Shown in pieces: positions 1 to 10,029 of a stretch of DNA of 64,000 bases; within the stretch, counting starts at the first letter, position 1, and each line of letters starts with the position of its first letter. Where the stretch lies: the NCBI GenBank assembly GCA_012845835.1, contig JABAKD010000028.1, positions 4,585,090 to 4,649,089 on the forward strand, given 5' to 3'. The notes under the pieces are model-generated. The model was not told the origin of the DNA and made no database searches. It worked only from the letters and a program-made list of their open reading frames with translations. Origin of the DNA: Undaria pinnatifida (taxonomy: Eukaryota > Sar > Phaeophyceae > Laminariales > Alariaceae). The translations under genes were made by a program, and so were the position numbers.

Positions 1-3000
1 GCCGAGGTTCTTCAACAAGTTTTCGAGGTTGGAGAGGCCGCCGAACTTCGTGTTCTCGATGGAAGTATGCTGTACGCACAAACCCAAAGTCTGGGGGGCA
101 GCAGAAACGAAAAGAACACAGACCGCACATTGGATGGGTTGCTTCTCCTGAAGGAATAACTTGATCGGAAACCCTTGCAATCCTTACTCGCGGCGTAAGC
201 CTTGATCACCAGAAACACAACATGTTCAACGTAGCCAGCACTACCGAAAGAGCATGCGACGACAGCACACAAAACTTCCAACCACCTACCTCGTCCGTCG
301 GACCATTATAGCGTTCACGTTGGTCTGTCGCAATCTCGTCGATCTGAAGAATGATCACTCTCTTCTCGCCCTCGTACAGCCCCGCAAAGCGCTGTAGGTT
401 CGCAGTGATGGCTGCGATCAGGCACTGTCGCTCGAGCGATGCACAGACCACGAACTTCATCTAAAACAGTCGGAACGACATCGTTGCCGGAAGGACCAGA
501 GAACTTGCGTTAGGTGTAGTACCAATAGCAACAAACACTTGAGGAACAGGTGAGAAACAACTGAGAGACGCCATGACTTCTGATGCGACCAAACGATGAG
601 TTCTACTTTGCGCCAGAGCGATCTAGCTAGTTCCACTCACCGAACGTGCGGCGATCTTCGCGTACACCGCCGTTGCTCCCGGAAAACCTGCTGCTTGGTG
701 TAAAGCGTGCAGCATGGCTTGTCCTCCGAGCCGCATCGCGAGAATCGCCAGGTCAAACTCGTCCTCACTGTAGCCCTTCGCCTTGTAGGTACCACCCACT
801 GCCTTCTCTAGTCTGTGCAGAATGGCGTTCATCGACAACCCGTCTCTCCGGGCCTGGCCCATCAGTCTTCTCACGCCACCCACATCGTGGTCCGCTAAGT
901 AAATAAAAATGCTCTTGGCGAGTGCTACCCGACGATGAGAGGTGGCGCATTTCCTGAACTGGTTCAGGGTACAAAGCTTCTGCACTTCAAATCTCCCCTT
1001 CCACCTTTCGGAGCGGTTTCTTTTCTGGTACGGAGTCAAGAAGTCGATAGACAGCCTGTTCAGCCTGTCGTCTTCTGCTTCCAGCGCCGATCTCTGAACC
1101 AAAGCTGAATACAGACGGCACAGCGGTAGAGCAAACAAGCAGCAGCTAGCGTGTGAGCGAACACGTGTGATGGAGCGACGTTAAATACGCCCAGCATGAA
1201 CCACGTCGCGTGCCGACTCGAATTCAATGGTCATCACTACCCTAGTTTGAAGACTCGAACTGACTCTCACCTCTGTAAGCCTTGCCGTACTTGATTTCCG
1301 TACACGGGCGGCATGTTTGTCCCGGCTGTTCCACCGTCACGGTACAACCTGGACTGAAGATGCCGCGGGACGTGGTCGCCAACGCGTGGAGGGCTTTGCG
1401 ATTTTTGCGCACCCGCACTTCCCAAGCCACTGCCGTTGCCTGGCTGCCGATGCCATGCACAGTCAGAGGGTAGTGTTGAAGAACAGGCTCCCGGACTTCC
1501 GAAGCTGTCCCTACACAGTAGTGGGGAGTTTCAACACTTGGTGTGTTGTTGGAGTCTCGCCTATCTTCAGCGCCAGAATGCATGTCGTCATCCTCGCCCC
1601 ACTCGCCCGAAATCCCCTCAAGCCCGCCCGACTCTTCATCCATACGCTCCCCAGCATCACTACCAACCTCGTAACCATCTGCACCGCCCGCCTGAAGCAC
1701 CTCAACTTCATCGTCTTGGTCTACATGGCTACTGCTGTCCGCATCCCTCGTTGAACTCGCAACTGCCACGGGCGTGGAAAAGGAAACGAGCGAGCGCTGT
1801 TTCGCGGCATCCACGGCGTCCCTGCCAACGTAAACAACGGACATTCCTTGGTAGCTTAGTTTATGCCGAGAGATTCAAGGTGAACGTCGTCATGCAGAAC
1901 CTGTGGAGCAACATCATTTGTTTCGCGGATGCCACGTACACGCACAACTACTCCTGTAGCATTAGGAGGGCACTACTTTCGAAGCTGCGCAAAATGCTAC
2001 CTTGGCCGACTGCTATGGTGATAAGCTACGAGCGCTTTGAACGCACACTGGATCAATATCCTAACACCTCAAAAACTGTCCTCACTTGTGGTATTCGAGT
2101 CTAAGTGCGATGTCACATGTTGCTTGCTCCAGATGCGTGCATCGGATCCGAGAACTTTGGAACACTTCGTGCAGACCCATTTGCCGCCGATCTTCTTCGC
2201 GATCTTTGCCACTGGCAACGCTGATCTGCACTCGTATTCATGGCAAGGTCGTTGTTGGAGAGCGGGGGACACGGGTCGGGTCAGAAAAGGGGCCGGTGGA
2301 GCCTGTCATATTTCCACCTCCGTAGCCACATCAGTGGACACGACAAGCCAGCAGCACCGCCCGAAAGGGCGACAGACCGCATCCAACGTCGATGTACCAA
2401 CTGCCTGTACTAGTACGAATACTCGTTTGTAGTCAAGACAAAGTCAGGACACTCGTACAAAATGATAAGGCAATCTTTGCGCCAGGAAAAAAAATAGATT
2501 TTTTTCGCGCAGCATGTACGCGATCGATCTACTGTAAGGTTAGTACTGGGATCCACCAAGTATCCCCCGAAACTCGCTGCTGTTGCTACCTTACCACTTC
2601 TGCTGCCTCTCCAGACTGTCTGACTACGTGACATCGTCGAGTGTTCTGCGTCGTCTCCCAATGGCTGTACCAGGCACTCCTCTCTCCCAAACACTACCAC
2701 CTAACTGGTACAGCAGTACCTGCCAACCTGCTGCTGTAAGGATGCTGTTCATGTTTGCGTGTCCTCGTTACAAGACGGATTTTTCCGGCGAGTCAGGTGT
2801 ACGGGACAAACCACACAAGCCTTGGACAAGCTTAGGTTAGAAGCTCACTTGCAGTCCTCGTCACGCACTCTCTGTGCCTTTCTGAAGCCTCGTGCTGTCG
2901 TGCCTTCTCCGCGTCCACGCTTGAACCGTCGCCGAAGTTGTACCCGCACGCGCAAACGTACGCGGAGCCGTCGAACTTCTTCGGACAAACACCCTCCAGC

Positions 3001-3065
3001 CATCCATGCCTTCTTGTCGAAGGGATCCGCCAATGGCTCTGGCCGGTCTCCCCTGGAGCTAGCAC
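1..3065 (-). CDS. Transposase-derived zinc-finger gene, six exons, 3' end outside window
   Basis: Predicted exons in coding order are 3065-2849, 2211-2086, 1846-1271, 1104-641, 460-290 and 147-1. All junctions are GT-AG and the phases agree (1,1,1,0,0), giving about 567 codons still open at the left edge. The protein has two N-terminal zinc fingers, an acidic Ser/Asp-rich linker, a CRPC motif, a helical block with GYSEDEFDLAILAMRLGG, and LQIDEIATDQRERY. From memory, this order matches an uncharacterised transposase-like family of fungi and other eukaryotes in which DEIA..R.RY/W is likely part of the catalytic core. The consistent phases and absence of stops suggest an intact gene, perhaps domesticated. 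The 1846 acceptor has a poor pyrimidine tract and the ATG at 3065 is a choice between two open frames. The transposase relation is inference. Confidence 0.6.
290..460 (-). CDS. Exon 5: DEI motif exon
   Basis: A 57-codon exon in phase 0 on both sides, ending at GAG/GTAGGT. It contains ILQIDEIATDQRERYNG. The DEIA.(D/E)(K/Q)R.R(Y/W) sequence is the most recognisable motif of the family and is probably a metal-binding part of an RNase-H-like catalytic fold; that role is inferred. Exon 6 (147-1) follows in phase 0 and stays open to the window edge. Confidence 0.55.
641..1104 (-). CDS. Exon 4: conserved helical block of the transposase-derived family
   Basis: The acceptor (TATTCAG) and donor (GTTCG/GTGAGT) are both strong. 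Its first two bases complete an Ala codon begun by the last base of exon 3. The conserved part is near the C-terminal end: VGGVRRLMGQARRDGLSM, then KAKGYSEDEFDLAILAMRLG, then a HALHQAAGFPG stretch. I recall the same succession, a short helical repeat then Y..D.ELDLA, in fungal members of this unnamed family, which gives the best single clue to the identity of the gene. Confidence 0.6.
2086..2211 (-). CDS. Exon 2: C2H2-type zinc finger
   Basis: This exon is bounded by a GCCAG acceptor and a GTGAGG donor. It encodes KWVCTKCSKVLGSD followed by KQHVTSHLDS, a CxxC...HxxxH arrangement typical of the DNA-binding fingers at the front of transposases. It enters and leaves in phase 1, matching its neighbours. 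About 640 bases of apparently non-coding sequence separate it from exon 1. Confidence 0.5.
2849..3065 (-). CDS. Exon 1: CxC...HxxxxxH zinc finger
   Basis: First predicted exon of the transposase-derived gene, with a start codon at 3065 and a GTGAGC donor after 2849. It encodes a YVCACGYNF motif followed about 20 residues later by a His pair (RQHEASERHREC), which looks like a short zinc finger. A second frame opening at 3075 is also free of stops and would begin MSTSASS, so the true N terminus is uncertain. The frame chosen here ends in phase 1, which is what exon 2 needs. Confidence 0.45.
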
Positions 3066-3212
3066 TCGTACTCATGAACTACGAGCCTCCTCTCTTGCTC
3101 CTCTCTATCGCTCTCTGTGTATCTACGGTACGCAGCAGCTCATGCTGCAGCACACGGTGTCTTTTATATGAGAATTAGTGTAGGAAGGTTTTATATAGAA
3201 GTTTGTATGGCG

Positions 3213-3258
3213 TCGACAGGGGGGAGATGGGTGCCTGGTACCCTCCCCCCCTGTCTGG
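3213..3258. repeat. Short perfect inverted repeat with G/C run arms
   Basis: GACAGGGGGGAG is followed after a 16-base spacer by CTCCCCCCCTGTC. The arms can pair over about 12 bp. No partner gene is evident; it lies between the 5' end of the transposase-derived gene and a minisatellite. Confidence 0.5.
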
Positions 3259-3394
3259 GAGGGTCAAAATAAGAAAATAGGACATAGGTGTCGAAGAAAT
3301 TTTTTTCCGTGCACCCTTGTGTGTTGTGTTTTTTTTTGTTGTCCCGCATCGTGATGTAGCAGGATCGAACAGCAGAGGCGCAAACGTTCCAGCG

Positions 3395-3665
3395 CATGCA
3401 CCACCAGCGCTGGGTTGGCAGGCCAGCCGAAGGGTGCTTGTATGCTACTACTAGCAGTGTAGAGTGTGTTGGTGTTGGTGTGTGTGTCCCAAAATGCACC
3501 ACCAGCACTGGGCTGGCAGGGCAGCCGATTTGTGCTTGGATGGCAGCCGCACGGTGCTTGGATGGTACTAGCAGTGTAGTGTGTGTTGGTGTTGATGTAT
3601 GTGCTGGGTTGGCAGGGCAGCCGAACGGTGCTTGGATGCTAGTAGCAGTGTCGGGGGGGGGCGGG
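3395..3665. repeat. Degenerate minisatellite, about three units
   Basis: Three imperfect units of roughly 80-110 bases share the words GCTGGGTTGGCAGG, GGTGCTTGGATG and TAGCAGTGTAG followed by a GTGTTGGTG tail. Unit length varies because one unit contains an internal duplication. No coding signal is convincing. Confidence 0.7.
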
Positions 3666-3750
3666 CGGGCCCGACACAGTGTGCGTTGGAAGGACCCTCA
3701 CCAGTGTGCGTTCGAAAAAGTACATGGAAAAACTATTGTATGTATTTTTA

Positions 3751-4021
<271 letters not shown>

Positions 4022-4079
4022 CAGAACTGCCGATCTTGAAGCTCCGAATTTGAAAACAGCGTACCAGGTATAGACTATT

Positions 4080-5440
4080 GCAATGGCCGAAATCGGGTAC
4101 ACCCGATCGACCGATAGCCGTTATCGGGTACCCCTTGAACACACAGTCCCACAACGACTCAGGACGACACCTCATTGGTCGAAACCACACCGCACCCGAA
4201 CGCAGCCGCATGTCCATCGGGTGCACCCGCTTATGGCTGAACAAGTCCTCGAAATGTTCCCGACTCGCATACAAGCCACCCGATTGTGGCCGGACTACTC
4301 GACCACCAGCCCACACGCACACACGCACGCGCAGCGGGCGCGAACTCGCGCCACGTCACGAGGGGGGGCATTATTTGTTCTTTCGTCTCGGAGCTCTGTT
4401 TCCGGAGCTCTTTTTTGTGGACCATGAAGCCGCAGTTATTAATAGCTCCCCTACACACAAGGCACAGAAGCGCACCTATGCAGACGGTTTAGACATAGAT
4501 CACAGACTACCTGGGCACGGACACGGCACGAGAAGGGCTAATGATTCAGATGCTCCTTTCCAAATGGCACAGGGAGATATGTTCGTGGCGTGGCGGGCCT
4601 GAGAAATGCCGCCACCTGTCACATCACACCCCGAGAAATGATTTGATCAAACGATTTGAGTCAAATGATTTCCTAGGTTTCGTTAACAGGTGCCCTGCAG
4701 GGACGCCGTTTTCAGGAAAAGCTCTGTGGGTCGTGATTGTACCTCTCTTACATGGGAATCAGTTTTGCAATGGACAAAATCCAGCAGTCCTGTACACAGC
4801 AATGCTTCATGTTCTGTGTGGAGTCTCATTTATATTCTTGCACATGTTGCGTTGTGTTGCCAATTTTGTGTGTACTCGGCTGTCGCTGGTGTTGTGATGT
4901 GTCAGGTGGCGGCAATACATTTCTCGGGCCCGCCACGCCACGAACATATCTCCCTGTGCCATTTGGAAAGGAGCATCTGAATCATTAGCCCTTCTCGTGC
5001 CGTGTCCGTGCCCAGGTAGTCTGTGATCTATGTCTAAGCCGTCTGCATAGGTGCGCTTCTGTGCCTTGTGTGTAGGGGTGCAAACTGCGGCTTCATGGTC
5101 CACCAAAAAGAGCTCCGGAAAAAGAGCTCCGAGACGAAAGAACAAACTATGCCCCGCCTCGTGACGTGGCGCGAGTTCGCGCCCGCGGCGCGTGCGTGTG
5201 TGCGTGTGGGCTGGGGGTCGAGTAGTCCGGCCACAATCGGGTGGCTTGTATGCGAGTCGGGTACATTTCGAGGACTTGTTCAGCCATAATCGGGTGCACC
5301 CGATGGACATGCGGCTGCGTTCGGGTGCGGTGTGGTTTCGACCAATGGGATGTCGTCCTGAGTCGTTGTGGGACTGTGTGTTCAAGGGGTACCCGATAAC
5401 GGCTATCGGTCGATCGGGTGTACCCGATTTCGGCCACTGC
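4080..5440. mobile_element. Foldback / Mutator-like non-autonomous element with ~550-bp inverted arms
   Basis: The left arm (4080 to about 4635) and right arm (about 4890-5440) are near-perfect reverse complements over some 550 bases, enclosing a 250-bp unrelated centre. Each arm starts GCARTGGCCGAAATCGGG. The 10-mer TATAGACTAT lies at 4069-4078 and again at 5443-5452, a plausible target-site duplication. Long terminal inverted repeats with 9-11 bp duplications characterise Mutator-like (TIR-MULE) elements. No transposase is present; the open frames inside are arm artefacts that occur in mirror image. The 1-2 bases between arm ends and duplications leave the exact termini slightly uncertain. 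Confidence 0.8.
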
Positions 5441-5828
5441 TCTATAGACTATATCGTCGACTATTATTACAGATTATTTAGTGCTGTATCATCGATTGCT
5501 GGCGCACACGACATGTTGTCAAGAAGATACCTATTACTACTATACAACTATATACCTAGACCTCGCCCCCTTCGGACGTCTCGCTCGGCATATCCTCCCC
5601 CCTCTCAGCCCTTCTCAGCACGTAATTGCCGAAAAGAAAATTAGTTGCTGGGGAAAAGAACCGTCCCGAAGTTCCTTGCCTTCCTTGCTTTCCCTAGTCT
5701 CATTCTTACTTACTTTTTAGCTCTCATTCTCTGATCTTTCCTGCTTGCTCTCTGATATTTTTATTTTGCTTTTTCAGCAACTTCTTTTTTGTACTTTTAT
5801 TTGAAGTTGGCCAATTGCTGGCTGTTGA

Positions 5829-6285
5829 GAGGGAATTGCCGTTGACGGCTGCAAACAATTTGAATTTGAAATTTGCCTGATCGGCAATAACAATTTGAAG
5901 TTGAAATTTGCGAAGCGGACCAAGGCTAGTGCGGGAGGAGGCTCCGCCAACAGTGGGGGTGGTGGAGGTTCAGGATCAGGCGTGTGGAAGCTGGTCGGGC
6001 AAGAACGGGACTCAGCTTCTTCTGGCAATCCTGATTGGCCGTGCCCGAGCAAGGGTTGTGACGGCTTCCTCATCGCACGAAATAGGAGAAACAGGAGTTC
6101 CCAGTACGCTGTCTGCGACACCTGCAGGAGTGACGAGCCTTCCACGTGCCAAGCTTTTCATAACCTTAACAAGAAGCACTGGGGAAGCGGCGACAACCCT
6201 CGTGTGTGTGACTGGTGTGACGCGGACACCTGTGATTCACCTTCGATCGGCGTCCCTAACGAAGGAGCTGAGAGCTTGACGAAAC
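5829..6285 (+). CDS. Cys-rich exon, copy A (zinc-ribbon-like)
   Basis: An open frame with no ATG, so probably internal or terminal to an unseen upstream exon, ending at a CGAAAC/GTGAGT donor. It encodes a Gly/Ser-rich linker (residues about 40-60), then WPCPSKGCDGFL, YAVCDTC, STCQAFHNL and RVCDWCDADTCDSPSIG. The spaced Cys pairs suggest a metal-binding ribbon or a disulfide-rich module; which one cannot be told. Copy B has the same frame at 10030-10496 with scattered substitutions and a changed second Cys pair (CDTGSE followed by a stop in that frame), so only copy A keeps the continuous pattern. Confidence 0.4.
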
Positions 6286-6299
6286 GTGAGTTACATTTC

Positions 6300-6748
6300 T
6301 GTTGTTGTGCTGTGATTTCTTTTTCATGCGTACAAACACACTTTTGCATGTACGAGTATGATACGTGTACGGGGCAGTCCCGTCATCGCGGTGTAAGCGG
6401 GAATTGTACAAGTACTCAGGTCTACGAGTAGACCTTTGCAGTGACGCTGTGTGATGCGATTTCTTTTTCATACGTACAGCCAAACACACTTACTTCATGT
6501 ATGTACGACTACGAGTACGGGGCAGTCCCGTCATCGGGGTAAGCGGGGGTTGAACAAGTGGTTCATGCAGTGACGCTTTGTGCTGTGATATAAACACACG
6601 TTTTGGATGTACGACTACGACTACGTGGTATCTATACATGTAAGACGCAATGAAAACGGGCAAGTCTCATCACGGGGGTCAGCCAGGGTTGTAAAAATGG
6701 TCCATGCAGTAATAAATAACACAGCAGCATGATACCTCAGCACCAGTC
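6300..6748 (+). repeat. Intronic tandem repeats with GGCAGTCCCGTCATCGGGG motif, copy A
   Basis: Units of about 110-140 bases repeat the words TTTCTTTTTCATGCGTAC, AAACACACTT, GAGTACGGGGCAGTCCCG and GTGACGC. The 19-base core contains a small dyad around CCCGTCATCGGG. At least four degenerate units are seen here and a parallel series at 10890-11345 in copy B, with outliers at about 6817, 7748 and 12630. Confidence 0.7.
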
Positions 6749-7333
6749 GCAGTACACACTGGAGGTTGATATATAGCAGTAAACAGAAGCTGAAGTTAAC
6801 CTTGGTGATGCTGGAGAGCAGTCCCGTGATTGGGGTTAGCGAGTTGTTCATGTAGTGACGCGGTGTACTACTACTGTTACTCATTTTTCATACAACCACA
6901 TGAACTCTTTGTATTAACGAGTACAAGTAGGGTGCGCAACCTCTTCAGGAATCGCAGTACACGTCGGTCGTAATAGTGTTGATAGCAGCAGTAATAGAGT
7001 AGTACCGAACAATATATATAGCAGGTACTGTCTCTTACCCTTCGTTGTCGGTATTCCGCCGGTAGGCCTTATATAGCAGTATACCGGGGCTTACGCTTAC
7101 CAGTTGCGACTGTGAATCCCGTTCGTTCCTGTCCCAGTGGTGGTTTCATAGGTGTTAGCAACGTTGTGGTACCAGGCAGGGCTTTGCCCATAAACGACCG
7201 CTTTCATTACAACAGCAGTGTTAAATTGTACGACTTCCTTTCCAACTTTGGAAATCGACGACAGCTACGTGGCCTTACTATTTTGAACATTCACTGAACG
7301 CAAGGTATTCCCATCCGTTGTTGTCGTTTGCAG

Positions 7334-7501
7334 AATCCCTGCGAAGCAGCCGCCGAGGGCCGCCAAGTCGGCGAGGACATAAACACGAAGTGCACCGGCG
7401 ACATCAAGGTCGGTGACCTCCTGAAGAAGGCAGGCGACCACTTGCTCGATATACATCCCGCATTCCATTCCCACGGTGCCACGAGGGCGTTCGACATCGA
7501 G
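7334..7501 (+). CDS. 168-nt symmetric exon, first tandem copy
   Basis: Bounded by TCGTTTGCAG and GTACGT, open in phase 0 at both ends (56 codons). It begins NPCEAAAEGRQVGEDINTKC and ends ATRAFDIE. Two Cys residues and a mixed helical composition are visible; no family is recognised. Because it is symmetric, including or skipping a copy would keep the downstream frame. Confidence 0.5.
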
Positions 7502-8263
7502 GTACGTTCCACTCTTATCTTGCGTCCTGTGTGTCACGAGTCGAGACATCCATGTCTCTTGCTCAAGACTAGGGGATGGCGTGCGGATATAGTCTATGAA
7601 GTGCGGCTCATTTTCCAAGTACCAAGAGCAAGTACAACAATACCACAACAATTACTAACAGCGAAAGGAGCTCCAATAGCAGTACACACTGGAGGTTGAT
7701 ATATAGCAGTAAACAGAAGCTGAAGTTAACCTGGGTGATGCTGGAGAGCAGTCCCGTGATTGGGGTTAGCGAGTTGTTCATGTAGTGACGCGGTGTACTA
7801 CTACTGTTACTCATTTTTCATACAACCACATGAACTCTTTGTATTAACGAGTACAAGTAGGGTGCGCAACCTCTTCAGGAATCGCAGTACACGTCGGTCG
7901 TAATAGTGTTGATAGCAGCAGTAATAGAGTAGTACCGAACAATATATACAGCAGGTACTGTCTCTTACCCTTCGTTGTCGGTATTCCGCCGGTAGGCCTT
8001 ATATAGCAATATACCGGGGCTTACGCTTACCAGTTGCGACTGTGAATCCCGTTCGTTCCTGTCCCAGTGGTGGTTTCATAGGTGTTAGCAACGTTGTGGT
8101 ACCAGGCAGGGCTTTGCCCATAAACGACCGCTTCCATTACAACAGCAGTGTTAAATTGTACGACTTCCTTTCCAACTTTGGAAATCGACGACAGCTACGT
8201 GGCCTTACTATTTTGAACACTCACTGAACGCAAGGTATTCCCATCCGTTGTTGTCGTTTGCAG

Positions 8264-8431
8264 AATCCCTGCGAAGCAGCCGCCGAGGGCCGCCAAGTCG
8301 GCGAGGACATAAACACGAAGTGCACCGGCGACATCAAGGTCGGTGACCTCCTGAAGAAGGCAGGCGACCACTTGCTCGATATACATCCCGCATTCCATTC
8401 CCACGGTGCCACGAGGGCGTTCGACATCGAG
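8264..8431 (+). CDS. 168-nt symmetric exon, second tandem copy
   Basis: Same splice sites, length and phase as the exon at 7334-7501, with essentially the same protein sequence. Joining its 3' end to the terminal exon at 9082 keeps frame (…AFDIE then IHKTIDKK). Either tandem copy, or both in series, could be used. Confidence 0.5.
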
Positions 8432-8667
8432 GTACGTTCTACTCTTATCTTGCGTCCTGTGTGTCACGAGTCGAGACATCCATGTCTCTTGCTCAAGACT
8501 AGGGGATGGCGTGCGGATATAGTCTATGAAGTGCGGCTCTTTTTCCAAGTACCAAGAGCAAGTACAACAATACCACAACAATTACTAACAGCGTAAGGAG
8601 CTCCAATAATTTGGATGATTACGACGTCTGCTGGAGAGAAGTACGAATACTTTTTTACACATACTTA

Positions 8668-9039
8668 TGTTATAAGGCTTAGTTTGGGTAAGCTATTGGT
8701 TAACCTGTGCAAGTGGTCAAACGGACTAAAAGTACCCCACTAATACCTTAACAAATGGCGTCGTCGACAGACCATGGGTTTTTGGGTCGTGGGTTCGATC
8801 CCCACATCCACCATAATAAACTTTTTCACATTTTCCCATGGCGAACTTGAAAAATACTCTCCCCGGCTTACCCAGGAAATGAAACGGCTTGGATAAATGA
8901 CAGGTCCGCCCGTATATACGGCCGACCTTCTATCCCGCCGTTTAAGGGGGGGAGAGTGTTATAAGGCTTAGTTTGGGTAAGCTATTGGTTAACCTGTGCA
9001 AGTGGTCAAACGGACTAATACCCCACTAATTCCTTGACA
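8668..9039 (+). mobile_element. TRIM: 372-bp miniature LTR retrotransposon in an intron
   Basis: The 5' LTR is 8668-8753 (86 bp) and the 3' LTR 8957-9039 (83 bp). Both start TGTTATAAGG and end CCTTAACA or CCTTGACA. A polypurine tract (AAGGGGGGGAGAG, 8944-8956) directly precedes the 3' LTR, and a TGG-starting candidate primer-binding site follows the 5' LTR at 8756. CTTA flanks it at 8664-8667 and 9040-9043. The paralogous intron in copy B (about 16550-16565) has the uninterrupted site ACACACTTATCGACG, confirming insertion. There is no coding capacity, as expected for a TRIM. Confidence 0.88.
8789..8813 (+). other. tRNA T-arm plus acceptor-end-like sequence inside the TRIM
   Basis: GTGGG TTCGATC CCCAC forms a perfect 5-bp T-stem with a canonical 7-nt loop, followed by ATCCACC and A, like a tRNA 3' end. 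The matching 5' acceptor strand and D-arm are not found upstream, so it is not a complete tRNA gene. It contains a good RNA polymerase III B-box (GGTTCGATCC). Confidence 0.5.
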
Positions 9040-9081
9040 CTTATCGACGTTCTCCCGCCCTGCTTCAACGTTTGTGGACAG

Positions 9082-9186
9082 ATCCACAAGACCATCGACA
9101 AAAAACAAGAGTGCAAGGTGCTGGGTACCTCCGCTGAGGAGGAAGAGTCCAAGCAAGCCTGCATGCTCCTTCGGAAGCAATGTTGA
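9082..9186 (+). CDS. Terminal exon, copy A
   Basis: Follows a pyrimidine-containing acceptor (GTTTGTGGACAG) and opens in phase 0: IHKTIDKKQECKV, an acidic TSAEEEESKQ stretch, then ACMLLRKQC and a stop. Copy B has the same exon at 16603-16704 with an in-frame loss of one Glu codon, the kind of change seen under coding constraint. The two C-terminal Cys residues are conserved between copies. Confidence 0.5.
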   Translation: MHKTIDKKQECKVLGTSAEEEESKQACMLLRKQC

Positions 9187-9755
9187 CAGCACGTTCTTTA
9201 TAGAACGTTAAGTTGTGGTTTATTATACCAGCATCGTTTTTTGAGAACTATGCCTAAATGCGTGCTCTTCGTCTTTCAGGAATACAAATGTACTTCACAT
9301 GTTTGCGGTGTGTGCGTTCAAGTTCCTGCTTCCAGCATGTTTTTTTTGGCACTGCGCTCCTTTACATCTTAAGTTGTAGTTTTCCTGTCTCTATCCTTGA
9401 CAAGCGCGTGCCTGGTGTTTATCCACTGCGATAATTTATTGTTGATGATCGACTTAGAGAGAGAGCTATTGAAGTGTACAGGACCTACATAGGCGCTACC
9501 TGAGAGGTGGAAGGATATGCCAAGGAAGTCCTCCGACTTGCCCATCATGGATTGGGCGAATGGATGATAATAACAAACTCATAATCATAATCGTCTCTAT
9601 CCTGTACCGTTGTACTTTATATGGACCTCTTGGCATTTTCAAGTCGCCAGTTGCGCCATTTGTGCTTCTTTTCCGCCTTTCTACTGAATGTCTATTCCTC
9701 CTTTCGCAAGCGTAGCGGGCGGCGCCCAGCCGCCCGCGAGCGAAGCCCTTGTAAA
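9187..9755. other. 3' flank of copy A, no gene seen
   Basis: This stretch is shared with 16705-17225 in copy B, so it belongs to the duplicated unit and may be the 3' UTR and downstream sequence. It includes short duplicated words such as GCGAGCGAAGCCC near its end. I see no open frame with coding character. Confidence 0.5.
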
Positions 9756-10029
9756 ACTGTATACCTAGACCTCGCCCCCCTCGGACGTCTCGCTCGGCAT
9801 ATCCTCCCCCCTCTCAGCCCTTCTCAGCCCGTAATTGCCGAAAAGAAAATTAGTTGCTGGGGAAAAGAACCGTCCCGAAGTCCCTTGCCTTCCTTGCTTT
9901 CCCTATAATTCTCAGCTCTCATTCTCTGATCTTTTTCTTGCTTGCTCTCTGATATTTTTATTTCGCTCTTTTCAGCAACTTCTTTTTTGTACTTTTTACA
10001 TTTGAAGTTGGCCAATTGCTGGCTGTTGA

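Larger units (their letters stand above)
6749..8608 (+). repeat. 930-bp direct tandem duplication
   Basis: Bases 6749-7678 and 7679-8608 are almost identical, with only scattered single-base differences, so the duplication is young. Copy B shows one corresponding unit, split by insertions. The unit contains the 168-nt exon with both its splice sites, so the event duplicated a complete exon with intron flanks. Confidence 0.92.
5556..9750 (+). other. Locus copy A: multi-exon unit of a duplicated gene/repeat
   Basis: This stretch is repeated in diverged form at 9756-17225 (copy B). Order: a pyrimidine-rich leader, a Cys-rich open frame with a GTGAGT donor (to 6285), an intron with short tandem repeats, a 930-bp tandem duplication carrying a 168-nt exon twice, an intronic TRIM, a terminal exon (9082-9186) and a shared 3' region. 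Phases of the last two exons agree, which argues for a real gene at some time. Exon 1 ends in phase 1 while the 168-nt exon starts in phase 0, so an intermediate exon is missing or unseen. I do not recognise the protein. Confidence 0.6.

Noticed and set aside
4078-5385. Two related proteins of 174 and 192 residues on opposite strands
   Set aside because: They are the two arms of one inverted repeat read in the same frame; no domain and poor composition.
8741-8813. Complete tRNA gene
   Set aside because: T-arm and 3' end are good, but there is no matching 5' acceptor strand or D-arm and the position falls inside a TRIM.
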